Origin: Oscillospiraceae bacterium
GTDB lineage: Bacteria > Bacillota > Clostridia > Oscillospirales > Ruminococcaceae
Reading direction: 5' to 3'
DNA length: 14,656 bases
Assembly (NCBI GenBank): GCA_016297675.1
Contig: JAEDGE010000042.1
Coordinates: forward strand, 1 to 14,656
The position numbers and the translations under genes were made by a program. A model generated the notes under the pieces. It saw only the letters and a program-made list of their open reading frames with translations, made no database searches and had not been told where the DNA came from. Of the stretch, positions 1 to 6,090 are shown in pieces; within the stretch, counting starts at the first letter, position 1; every line of letters starts with the position of its first letter.

Positions 1-1
1 T

Positions 2-1291
2 ACGATGGTCAACAGCGGTTTCTTAGATGGTCTGTCTGTAGAGGATGCCAAAGTGAAAATCAAGGGCTGGCTGGAAGCAACCGGCAAGGGCAAATCCAAA
101 GTGAATTACAAGCTGCGGGACTGGATTTTCTCCCGTCAGCGGTACTGGGGCGAGCCGATTCCGGTGGTTTACTGTGACAAGTGCGGCTGGGTTGGTCTGC
201 CGGAGAGCGAACTGCCGCTGACACTGCCGGATGTGGACAGCTATATGCCGACGGATACCGGTGAAAGTCCGCTGTCTACGCTGGAGAGTTTCATTAATAC
301 AACTTGTCCGCAGTGCGGTGGACCTGCAAAGCGGGAAACCGATACCATGCCGCAGTGGGCAGGTTCCAGCTGGTACTATCTGCGTTACTGCGACCCGAAG
401 AATCCGAACGGCATTGCCTCTAAGGAAGCTTTGGATTACTGGATGCCCGTAGACTGGTACAACGGCGGGATGGAGCATACGACGCTGCATCTGCTGTATT
501 CTCGGTTCTGGCATAAGTTCCTGTATGATATTGGCGTAGTCAGCACCAAGGAGCCGTACAAGCGGAGAACCTCTCACGGGATGATTTTAGGCGATGATCC
601 GGAGCATCCGGGTAAGTTTACAAAAATGTCCAAGTCCAAGGGCAATGTCATCAATCCGGATGATGTGGTCAAGGAATACGGTGCAGATACGCTGCGTCTG
701 TATGAGATGTTTGTGGGCGACTTTGAAAAGGCAGCTCCGTGGAGTACCTCCAGCATCCGTGGCTGTAAGCGGTTCTTAGACCGTATCTGGGCATTGCAGG
801 ACAACCTGATTGACGGCGATACCTATCGGGATGTACTGAAGCGGAAAATGCATCAGACCATTCAAAAGGTTTCCAACGATATTGAAACGCTGAAGTTCAA
901 TACTGCCATTGCAGCCATGATGGAACTGCTGAATGAGATTGCTGCAGTTGGTTCGATTAACCGTGCTGAGTTCCGTACCTTGCTGCTGCTGCTGAATCCG
1001 TTTGCACCGCATATCACCGAGGAACTGTATGAGAAATACTGCGGCGGCATTCTGAATGAACAGAGCTGGCCGACCTATGACGAGGCACTGTGCAAGGAAG
1101 ACACGGTGGAAATCGTGGTACAGATCAACGGAAAGGTTCGCTGCAAGATGGACATTGCCGTAGGAGCAGAAAAGGATGCCGTACTGGCACAGGCACTGGC
1201 AGAACCAAAAATTGTAGAAGCCGTTGCTGGAAAACAACTGCTGAAGCAGATATATGTACCAAATAAATTGGTTAATTTTGTGGCAAAATGA
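2..1291 (+). CDS. leuS: Leucyl-tRNA synthetase, C-terminal part (5' end outside the window)
   Basis: Cytoplasmic class I aminoacyl-tRNA synthetase that charges tRNA-Leu. The reading frame is open from the first bases, so the gene starts upstream; about 429 residues of a usual ~800 are present. Counting from the Met at base 5, visible landmarks are the DWIFSRQRYWGEPIP block (residues 39-53), two CxxC pairs (57/60 and 101/104) of a zinc-knuckle type insert, the TMPQWAGSSWYYLRY block, and the KMSKS adenylate-binding loop (207-211). An anticodon-binding helical domain and a small C-terminal domain follow. The fragment ends at TGA 1289-1291. No convincing intrinsic terminator follows before the rpsU promoter 29 bases later, so some read-through into rpsU is possible. 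The identification rests on the class I motifs and the leucine-specific blocks and is secure. Confidence 0.98.
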   Translation, partial: TMVNSGFLDGLSVEDAKVKIKGWLEATGKGKSKVNYKLRDWIFSRQRYWGEPIPVVYCDKCGWVGLPESELPLTLPDVDSYMPTDTGESPLSTLESFINTTCPQCGGPAKRETDTMPQWAGSSWYYLRYCDPKNPNGIASKEALDYWMPVDWYNGGMEHTTLHLLYSRFWHKFLYDIGVVSTKEPYKRRTSHGMILGDDPEHPGKFTKMSKSKGNVINPDDVVKEYGADTLRLYEMFVGDFEKAAPWSTSSIRGCKRFLDRIWALQDNLIDGDTYRDVLKRKMHQTIQKVSNDIETLKFNTAIAAMMELLNEIAAVGSINRAEFRTLLLLLNPFAPHITEELYEKYCGGILNEQSWPTYDEALCKEDTVEIVVQINGKVRCKMDIAVGAEKDAVLAQALAEPKIVEAVAGKQLLKQIYVPNKLVNFVAK

Positions 1292-1319
1292 CCAAAATAA
1301 AAAAATCTTCCCATAAGGC

Positions 1320-1348
1320 TTGACAAACTCTGCTGAGTGTGTTATAAT
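1320..1348 (+). promoter_or_regulatory. Sigma-A promoter of rpsU
   Basis: An exact TTGACA (1320-1325) and exact TATAAT (1343-1348) are separated by 17 bases, a perfect consensus housekeeping promoter. The expected transcript start near 1355 gives rpsU a 5' leader of about 210 nt. Confidence 0.9.
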
Positions 1349-1354
1349 GAAAAC

Positions 1355-1563
1355 ATATTTTAAAAACGGTGTGCTGGTTGTATGGTCATATCAGGCAACT
1401 GCGAAACCGAATCAAAATAAAAAACCAAGTTGATTGCTAATGGACAGATTGATGTAGTATCCCGAAGTTCCGATGTCGGGACCATCGGTGGTATAGGTCA
1501 GAAGCAGGGGAAACTTTGCGGATGATCAGCCTCTGCCGTGGCGGCAAAGGGAGGGAAATGTAA
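1355..1563 (+). promoter_or_regulatory. Long structured 5' leader of rpsU (candidate autoregulatory RNA)
   Basis: About 210 nt lie between the predicted start of transcription and the GTG of rpsU, far longer than needed. Pairings seen by eye: CAACT 1396-1400 with AGTTG 1428-1432; CCCGA 1461-1465 with TCGGG 1476-1480; the competing CCGATG 1470-1475 with CATCGG 1483-1488; GCAGGGG 1504-1510 with CCTCTGC 1530-1536; and CTTTGC 1514-1519 with GCAAAG 1544-1549. The last two interlock as an H-type pseudoknot whose 3' strand ends at the first G of the Shine-Dalgarno run (GGGAGGG, 1549-1555). Ribosomal-protein leaders commonly use such folds for feedback control; that this one does is inference. I do not recognise it as a riboswitch or T-box. 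Confidence 0.55.
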
Positions 1564-1737
1564 GTGGCAGAAGTTCGTGTTGGCAAGAATGAGTCTCTGG
1601 ATACCGCTCTGAAGCGGTTTAAGAGATCTTGTGCTAAGGACGGCGTGATTGCTGAGGTTCGGAAAAGAGAACATTACGAAAAGCCTTCAGTAAAGCGTAA
1701 GAAGAAGTCTGAAGCTGCTCGTAAGCGGAAATATTAA
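1564..1737 (+). CDS. rpsU: 30S ribosomal protein S21
   Basis: Small basic protein of the 30S subunit that sits near the anti-Shine-Dalgarno end of 16S rRNA and helps initiation. The 57-residue product begins MAEVRVGKNESLDTALKRF and ends in a lysine/arginine-rich tail (KRKKKSEAARKRKY), the usual S21 length and pattern. The start is GTG at 1564, set by GGGAGGG at 1549-1555 with 8 bases of spacing. An in-frame ATG-TAA (1558-1563) lies directly in front of this GTG, so the nearest ATG cannot be the start. The gene is monocistronic: its own consensus promoter upstream and a strong terminator 21 bases after the stop. Confidence 0.95.
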   Translation: MAEVRVGKNESLDTALKRFKRSCAKDGVIAEVRKREHYEKPSVKRKKKSEAARKRKY

Positions 1738-1758
1738 TTTTTGACGCAAACAGCACAG

Positions 1759-1791
1759 CGGACGCACTTGAAAAAGTGCGTCCGTTTTTTT
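1759..1791 (+). terminator. Intrinsic terminator after rpsU
   Basis: Perfect 11-bp stem (CGGACGCACTT 1759-1769 with AAGTGCGTCCG 1774-1784), a GAAA tetraloop and a seven-T run (1785-1791). A textbook Rho-independent terminator. Confidence 0.95.
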
Positions 1792-1817
1792 GTAAGAAAA
1801 GAACAATTCGACTGCTT

Positions 1818-1850
1818 TTGACATTTCCCATAGGAAAGATGCAGTATAAT
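1818..1850 (+). promoter_or_regulatory. Probable promoter of the yqeG-aroQ-peptidase operon
   Basis: TTGACA at 1818-1823 and TATAAT at 1845-1850 are both exact, but the spacer is 21 bases, longer than the usual 16-18. The -10 is probably real; the true -35 may be a poorer hexamer closer in, or the promoter may be weak or activator-dependent. It lies just after the rpsU terminator and 33 bases before the yqeG start. Confidence 0.5.
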
Positions 1851-1883
1851 AAAGAAAGATTTCAGAAAGAAGGGAGCGAAGCA

Positions 1884-2384
1884 ATGATTTTTCGGGTAAC
1901 AGCGGCATTGCGTTCTGTTTGTGATATTACGCCGTCCATGTTACAGCACTTCGGCATTCGAGGATTGCTGCTGGATTTGGACAACACTCTTACCACACAT
2001 GACAATCCCCGTCCGGCAGATGGTGTGAAAGATTGGATTGCCAATATGAAAAAGAATGGGATTGCCATGTGTATTGTGTCTAATAACCATCCGCCGAGAG
2101 TAAAGCCGTTTGCGGATTTGTTGGAATTGCCATTTGTTTGCGAGGGGAAAAAGCCGTTGGCAAAGGGGTTTCGGGAGGCAAAGGCATTGATGGAACTTCC
2201 GTGGGAGGCACTGGCAGTGGTTGGTGACCAGATTTTCACGGATGTACTGGGAGCCAATTTAAAGCGGCTCAAATGCATTTTTGTGTTTCCGATTGCCCAT
2301 GAGCAGACGAGATTTTTCCGTTTCAAGCGGCGGATGGAAGTGCCGTTTCTTCCACGGCAAATTTATGAGGAAGAGAAAGGATGA
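1884..2384 (+). CDS. YqeG family HAD IIIA-type phosphatase
   Basis: Cytoplasmic haloacid-dehalogenase-type phosphatase; the physiological substrate of the family is not established. All four HAD motifs are present in the 166-residue product: motif I DLDNT (D31, D33, T35), motif II Ser66 in VSNN, motif III Lys90 in GKKP, and motif IV GDQIFTD (D115, D120). Length fits YqeG proteins (about 165-175). I chose ATG 1884, preceded by AAGGGAG (1869-1875), rather than the in-frame extension upstream, which would run across the -10 box of the promoter. The stop overlaps the aroQ start (ATGA, 2381-2384), so the two genes are translationally coupled. Confidence 0.9.
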   Translation: MIFRVTAALRSVCDITPSMLQHFGIRGLLLDLDNTLTTHDNPRPADGVKDWIANMKKNGIAMCIVSNNHPPRVKPFADLLELPFVCEGKKPLAKGFREAKALMELPWEALAVVGDQIFTDVLGANLKRLKCIFVFPIAHEQTRFFRFKRRMEVPFLPRQIYEEEKG

Positions 2385-2824
2385 ACAGTCAGATGATTAA
2401 AAAAGTATTGGTGGTACATGGTCCGAATCTGAATCTATTGGGGGAGAGAGACCCTGCCTTTTATGGCAATGTGACATTTGCAAAACTGAATGAAATGATT
2501 CTGGATCGGGCAGATGCACTGGGAATGCAGTGCGAAATTTTTCAGTCCAACCACGAGGGTGCCATTATTGACCGCTTGCAGGCTGCCAGAAATACCTTTG
2601 ACGGTGTGATTTTGAATGCAGGGGCTTATACACATTATAGCTATGCGATTCGGGATGCAATTGCAGATATGCAGCTGCCTTGTGTAGAAGTACATATCAG
2701 CAACGTGCAGGCAAGAGATGATTTCCGTGCAAAATCGGTGATTGCACCGGTCTGCATTGGAACAATTGCAGGCTTTGGTATCAACAGTTATTTTCTGGCA
2801 TTGCAGGCACTGGCAATGCTTTGA
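2381..2824 (+). CDS. aroQ: Type II 3-dehydroquinate dehydratase
   Basis: Third step of the shikimate pathway: dehydration of 3-dehydroquinate to 3-dehydroshikimate, in the cytoplasm, by a dodecameric flavodoxin-like enzyme. The 147-residue protein shows the signatures in order: HGPNLNLLGERDPAFYG (residues 13-29, with catalytic Arg23 and Tyr28), QSNHEGAIIDRL (55-66), LNAGAYTHYSYAIRDAI (78-94), and VEVHISN (102-108, catalytic His105). Length matches the family (about 145-150). The start overlaps the yqeG stop; an alternative ATG at 2393 would remove four residues and is equally compatible with the motifs. The M24 peptidase follows after 14 bases. In Bacillus the same order, aroQ then an M24 peptidase then efp, is found. 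Confidence 0.96.
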   Translation: MNSQMIKKVLVVHGPNLNLLGERDPAFYGNVTFAKLNEMILDRADALGMQCEIFQSNHEGAIIDRLQAARNTFDGVILNAGAYTHYSYAIRDAIADMQLPCVEVHISNVQARDDFRAKSVIAPVCIGTIAGFGINSYFLALQALAML

Positions 2825-2838
2825 AAGGAGTCATGCAG

Positions 2839-3912
2839 ATGAATCGAATCGAATGCCTGATGCAGCATTTACCGGAAGAAATCGACTGTGCATGGATTGC
2901 ATCGGATGTCAATCGCCGGTATCTTACGGGCATGGCATCCTCTGCCGGAATCGTGCTTTGTTTTCGGGATGCTGCGTATCTGTTGATTGATTTTCGGTAT
3001 ATTGAAAAGGCAAGAGCGTGCGTGAAGGACTGCCATGTCGTAGAACTCGAAAATATGACAGTACAGGTGGAAAATCTATTGCAGCAGCATCATGTAGAGA
3101 CCATTGCGGTAGAATCCGCAGAAATGACGTTGCAGCAGTTTGCAAATTTGCAGAAACGCTTTCCGCACACCTATCAATGGGACAGCAGCAACATCCTGAG
3201 TGATGCTCTGCGAGATTGCCGAATGGTGAAAACCGCAGAAGAAGTGGCACAAATACAGGCAGCCCAGAGAATCGCAGAGACTGCTTTGCAGCAGGTGCTG
3301 GACTGGCTGCATGTGGGCGTCACAGAACGGGAGATACAGCAAAAGTTGGATTTTACGATGCTGGAACTGGGAGCAGAGGCAATGTCGTTTCCGACAATTG
3401 CTCTGACAGGAGCCAGAACCTCTATGCCACACGGGGTACCATCTGATGCAAACGTGCAAGCAGGTGATTTTGTGCTGATGGACTTTGGAGCCGTGGTGAA
3501 CGGCTATCACAGCGATATGACACGAACCGTTTGTGTGGGACAGCCAACCGAGAAAATGCGGACGGTTTACAGTGTGGTACAGCATGCACAGAAAGCAGCG
3601 TTGCAGGCGGCGAAGGCTGGCATGACGGGCAAGGCGTTGGATGCGATTGCAAGGGACATTATCACAGAAGCCGGATATGGAAAGCAGTTCGGGCATTCGC
3701 TGGGACATGGTGTCGGCATGGAGATTCACGAAGCACCAAATGCTGCACCATCGGCAAACACCGTGTTGCAAGCCGGCAATATCGTGACGATTGAACCGGG
3801 GATTTATCTGCCGGGTGAATTTGGTGTGCGAATTGAGGATTTTGTAGCCATTACAGAAGATGGCTGCCAGAATCTGACTGCCTTTACACCGGAATTGATC
3901 TGTGTGGAGTAA
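2839..3912 (+). CDS. M24 family Xaa-Pro aminopeptidase (PepP/YqhT-like)
   Basis: Cytoplasmic metallopeptidase expected to remove N-terminal residues ahead of proline. The 357-residue product has an N-terminal creatinase-like domain (about 1-125) and a C-terminal pita-bread domain. The five metal ligands are present: Asp215 (MDFGA), Asp226 (HSDMTRT), His290 (GHGVGMEIHE), Glu319 (TIEPGIY) and Glu333 (VRIED); substrate-binding His198 sits in MPHGVPSD. ATG 2839 is chosen because AAAGGAG (2824-2830) stands 8 bases ahead of it; an ATG at 2833 would be only 2 bases away. It is the last gene of the operon and is followed by a terminator. Its usual neighbour efp lies about 2.2 kb further on, behind an accessory segment. 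Confidence 0.93.
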   Translation: MNRIECLMQHLPEEIDCAWIASDVNRRYLTGMASSAGIVLCFRDAAYLLIDFRYIEKARACVKDCHVVELENMTVQVENLLQQHHVETIAVESAEMTLQQFANLQKRFPHTYQWDSSNILSDALRDCRMVKTAEEVAQIQAAQRIAETALQQVLDWLHVGVTEREIQQKLDFTMLELGAEAMSFPTIALTGARTSMPHGVPSDANVQAGDFVLMDFGAVVNGYHSDMTRTVCVGQPTEKMRTVYSVVQHAQKAALQAAKAGMTGKALDAIARDIITEAGYGKQFGHSLGHGVGMEIHEAPNAAPSANTVLQAGNIVTIEPGIYLPGEFGVRIEDFVAITEDGCQNLTAFTPELICVE

Positions 3913-3931
3913 ACGAAAAGACAATGAAAAG

Positions 3932-3977
3932 CAGCAGAAAGACAAATTTTTTGCATTCTGCTGTTTTTTATTTTTTT
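3932..3977 (+). terminator. Intrinsic terminator after the M24 peptidase gene
   Basis: CAGCAGAA (3932-3939) pairs with TTCTGCTG (3956-3963) around a 16-base loop, followed by TTTTTTATTTTTTT. The loop is large but the U tract is strong. Confidence 0.75.
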
Positions 3978-4066
3978 GACAAAGAAATATGGTAAAATAA
4001 TGTAAGTCCGATAAGTAAGTTTTATCCCACGGAAATCCATTTTTAAAGGGTGGTGCAAATTCCACG

Positions 4067-4132
4067 CCGCAGGCGACTGCGGTCGAGCTGGCTCAGCTCG
4101 GCGGAGGGGTGCAGGGGGCAAGCTGCCCCTGC
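4067..4132. repeat. Cluster of three adjacent perfect hairpins
   Basis: CCGCAG/CTGCGG with a GCGA loop (4067-4082), CGAGCTG/CAGCTCG with a GCT loop (4084-4100), and GCAGGGG/CCCCTGC with an eight-base loop (4111-4117 with 4126-4132). Three perfect GC-rich stem-loops in 66 bases with no U tract are not terminators. They resemble REP-like palindromic units or a structured RNA. Confidence 0.65.
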
Positions 4133-4175
4133 AAAGCAAACGAGTTGGAATCGGTCAATGAACGAGGGACAAGAT

Positions 4176-4275
4176 ACCGCTGTCCGCCATCCGAAAAAAA
4201 CAAAACAGATTGAAACAAGCAAAATTTAGCGGAAAAAGATTGTAAATTCGTACAACGACTATGGCGGACAGCGGT
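4176..4275. repeat. 15-bp perfect inverted repeat framing 70 bases
   Basis: ACCGCTGTCCGCCAT at 4176-4190 and its exact reverse complement at 4261-4275 enclose an AT-rich 70-base centre containing a small TTGTA/TACAA hairpin (4240-4255). The arrangement fits a miniature mobile element or a long stem-loop. Target-site duplications are not obvious. Confidence 0.7.
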
Positions 4276-4370
4276 CACAGGCAGACAGCGAAGCGAATCT
4301 GCCGGACGGTTCAGACAAGTTTCCCTAAGAAATCCGAAAATTGATTTGCGTGATCCATGAAATCAACCGC

Positions 4371-4400
4371 TTGACAGAGTTACACATTCTGTGCTATGAT
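4371..4400 (+). promoter_or_regulatory. Promoter of the LRR-dockerin gene
   Basis: TTGACA (4371-4376) and TATGAT (4395-4400) with an 18-base spacer. The resulting 5' UTR of about 100 nt contains a CTCTATG/CATAGAG hairpin (4411-4417 with 4430-4436). An inverted repeat TTGATTT-N12-AAATCAA (4341-4366) lies immediately upstream of the -35 and could bind a regulator. Confidence 0.75.
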
Positions 4401-4509
4401 AATCGTAACTCTCTATGCAGACGAATCATCATAGAGGTGGGATGTCAACGGGACATTTCAGAGAAAAACAGGGGTTTGCATGACCAACAAAAAGAAAGGA
4501 TGAATTGAT

Positions 4510-5946
4510 ATGAATCCATCAAGAAAGCATCGTGTCTGCGGCGTATTGGCAGCCGCCTGCCTGCTGGCAGCTGTTACAGTGCCTGCTATACAGCAGGGAT
4601 TGCCGCTGCCATCTGTTACACTTTCCGTTTCTGCTGCGGAAACGACAACATATGGCGATCTGACACTTTTATTGTATAGTGACTATGTGGAAGTCGCAGA
4701 CTGTAATCTCTCTGCGACCAGTGTAAAAATTCCGTCTAAAATGGGTGGCAAGCCGGTGCGTGTGATTGGCGAACGGGCATTTTATGGCTGTACGAATCTG
4801 CAAAGTGTTACCATTTCTGATAATGTGCAGATTATTGGAGACAATGCCTTTGCCTATTGCAGTGCCTTAACAGAACTCACGTTACCAGAATCGGTCACAG
4901 CAATTGGGGATGATGCCTTTTACGGCTGTTCCGGTTTGACTGGTTTACAGCTGCCGTCACAGCTTTTGCAAATTGGTACGGCTGCCTTTGAAGGCTGTAC
5001 TGGTTTGACCGCTCTGGAACTGCCGGCATCCGTTACCACACTGGGAGATAATATCTTTGCAGAGTGTACCAATTTACAACAGATTACAGTTGCGGCCGGC
5101 AATTCAGCATTTGTTTCTGTGGATGGTGTTTTGTTGAATCAGGCACAGACCACGCTGATTCGATATCCGATTGCAAAGAGCGGCACGGCTTATACAGTGC
5201 CGGCAACAGTTACAGAAGTGGCACCGTCTGCCTTTGAATCCTGCACCCAGCTGACCGAGATTGTATTGCCGAATACGCTCCGCAGTATTGGGGCTTGGGC
5301 ATTTGCCAATACCGGTTTGACTGCCATGAATATGCCCAATAGCGTCAGAACCGTAGACGACCATGCATTTTGTGCTTGCACTGCATTAACGGATGTGACA
5401 CTCTCTTCCAACTTGCAGGAACTGGGAGCTGGTGCATTCTGGGGTTGTACGGCATTGCAGAATGTAGTATTGCCAAATAAGCTGCAATCTGTCAGCTACT
5501 GTTTGTTCTATGGCTGTACGGAACTGCGTTCTGTTACGGTACCGCAGAGTGTGCAGAATATTGAAAATGAAGCATTTTCTGGCAGCAGTTATCAGATTGA
5601 TATGACAGTTTATACTGGCTCCTATGCACATGGATATTTTGAGAAACAGATTAATGGTTCTCTTTCCATTGGTGCAATCCCCAAATATTCTCTGACTCTG
5701 CGGGAAGCACCAGCTATTATGAAAGGCGACCCCAACAATGATGGGATTGTGGGCGTAGAAGATGCGGTTCAGGTGCTGCAAACCTATGCACAACAGTCTG
5801 CTGGTTTGTCGGTAGAAGTTTCAGATGCAGTCTTTACTGCTATGGATGTAGATGAGAATGGACAGATCAGTGTGGAGGATGCCGTCAAAATTTTGACCTA
5901 TTATGCACGGCAGTCTGCCGGTTTGGAGGTAAGTTGGGATTTTTAA
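4510..5946 (+). CDS. Secreted BspA-type leucine-rich repeat protein with C-terminal type I dockerin
   Basis: Predicted exported protein of 478 residues, probably attached to a cell-surface or secreted scaffold through a dockerin-cohesin pair. The order is: signal peptide (basic start, hydrophobic core 10-28, likely cleavage near the alanines at 42-43); eleven LRR_5 repeats with consensus AFxGCxxLxxVxLPxxVxxIG at a strict 23-residue period (AF-type positions 90, 113, 136, 159, 182, then 241, 264, 287, 310, 333, 356); one longer insertion after the fifth repeat (about 190-225); a linker; and a dockerin with two calcium loops, DPNNDGIVGVED (407-418) and DVDENGQISVED (446-457), each followed by an AVxxLxxYAxQSAGL helix. 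The start follows GAAAGGA (4494-4500). BspA-like LRRs are linked to adhesion and protein binding; no catalytic domain is visible, so a binding or cell-surface role is inferred. It sits between the peptidase gene and efp. Confidence 0.9.
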   Translation: MNPSRKHRVCGVLAAACLLAAVTVPAIQQGLPLPSVTLSVSAAETTTYGDLTLLLYSDYVEVADCNLSATSVKIPSKMGGKPVRVIGERAFYGCTNLQSVTISDNVQIIGDNAFAYCSALTELTLPESVTAIGDDAFYGCSGLTGLQLPSQLLQIGTAAFEGCTGLTALELPASVTTLGDNIFAECTNLQQITVAAGNSAFVSVDGVLLNQAQTTLIRYPIAKSGTAYTVPATVTEVAPSAFESCTQLTEIVLPNTLRSIGAWAFANTGLTAMNMPNSVRTVDDHAFCACTALTDVTLSSNLQELGAGAFWGCTALQNVVLPNKLQSVSYCLFYGCTELRSVTVPQSVQNIENEAFSGSSYQIDMTVYTGSYAHGYFEKQINGSLSIGAIPKYSLTLREAPAIMKGDPNNDGIVGVEDAVQVLQTYAQQSAGLSVEVSDAVFTAMDVDENGQISVEDAVKILTYYARQSAGLEVSWDF

Positions 5947-5988
5947 CCTTTTTTATCGCAGCAAAATAAAAAAATTTATGGAAAGGGC

Positions 5989-6017
5989 TTGCAAAAAGCC
6001 GGATTCTGTAGTATAAT
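5989..6017 (+). promoter_or_regulatory. Promoter of efp
   Basis: TTGCAA (5989-5994), a 17-base spacer and an exact TATAAT (6012-6017). The 5' UTR is about 70 nt with GGAGG at 6077-6081. No clear terminator separates it from the preceding LRR-dockerin gene. Confidence 0.8.
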
Positions 6018-6090
6018 AAACTATATACCTGTGCTTTTTGTCCGTATCGGCGAGAGCAGGAGAAAGAAACAATCACGGAGGTTTATTTTT

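Larger units (their letters stand above)
3978..4370. other. Non-coding accessory segment upstream of the LRR-dockerin gene
   Basis: The gap from 3913 to 4509 holds no gene I can support. After the terminator comes a possible weak promoter (TTGACA 3976-3981, TAATGT 3998-4003), then a GC-rich block with three back-to-back hairpins (4067-4132), an AT-rich stretch framed by a 15-bp inverted repeat (4176-4275), a further hairpin GGCAGA/TCTGCC (4280-4285 with 4298-4303), and TTGATTT/AAATCAA (4341-4347 with 4360-4366) abutting the next promoter. Open frames across it on either strand lack ribosome binding sites and resemble no protein I know. Base composition swings sharply within about 250 bases, unlike the coding DNA on both sides. 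Confidence 0.6.

Noticed and set aside
1348..1434. A 28-codon open frame starting MKTYFKNG in the rpsU leader
   Set aside because: Its ATG begins at 1348, the last base of the -10 box, so the transcript would not contain it, and it has no ribosome binding site.
1355..1563. T-box or known riboswitch in the rpsU leader
   Set aside because: No T-box consensus (AGGGTGGNACCGCG) and no recognisable ligand-binding core; left as an unassigned structured leader.
2821..2838. TTG start six codons upstream for the M24 peptidase
   Set aside because: It overlaps the end of aroQ and precedes the Shine-Dalgarno; ATG 2839 has ideal spacing from AAAGGAG.
3076..4065. Long minus-strand open frame of 329 codons under the M24 peptidase gene
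   Set aside because: It is antisense to a well-supported gene, is Cys/His-rich low-likelihood sequence with no ribosome binding site, and matches no family I know.
4093..4278. Minus-strand open frame in the hairpin-rich gap
   Set aside because: It runs through the inverted repeats and gives a proline/serine-rich peptide without a ribosome binding site; the hairpin structure explains the region better.
4770..5580. Regularly repeating units that might suggest a CRISPR or tandem DNA repeat
   Set aside because: The 69-base period is the 23-residue LRR protein repeat; the DNA units diverge and sit within one open reading frame.
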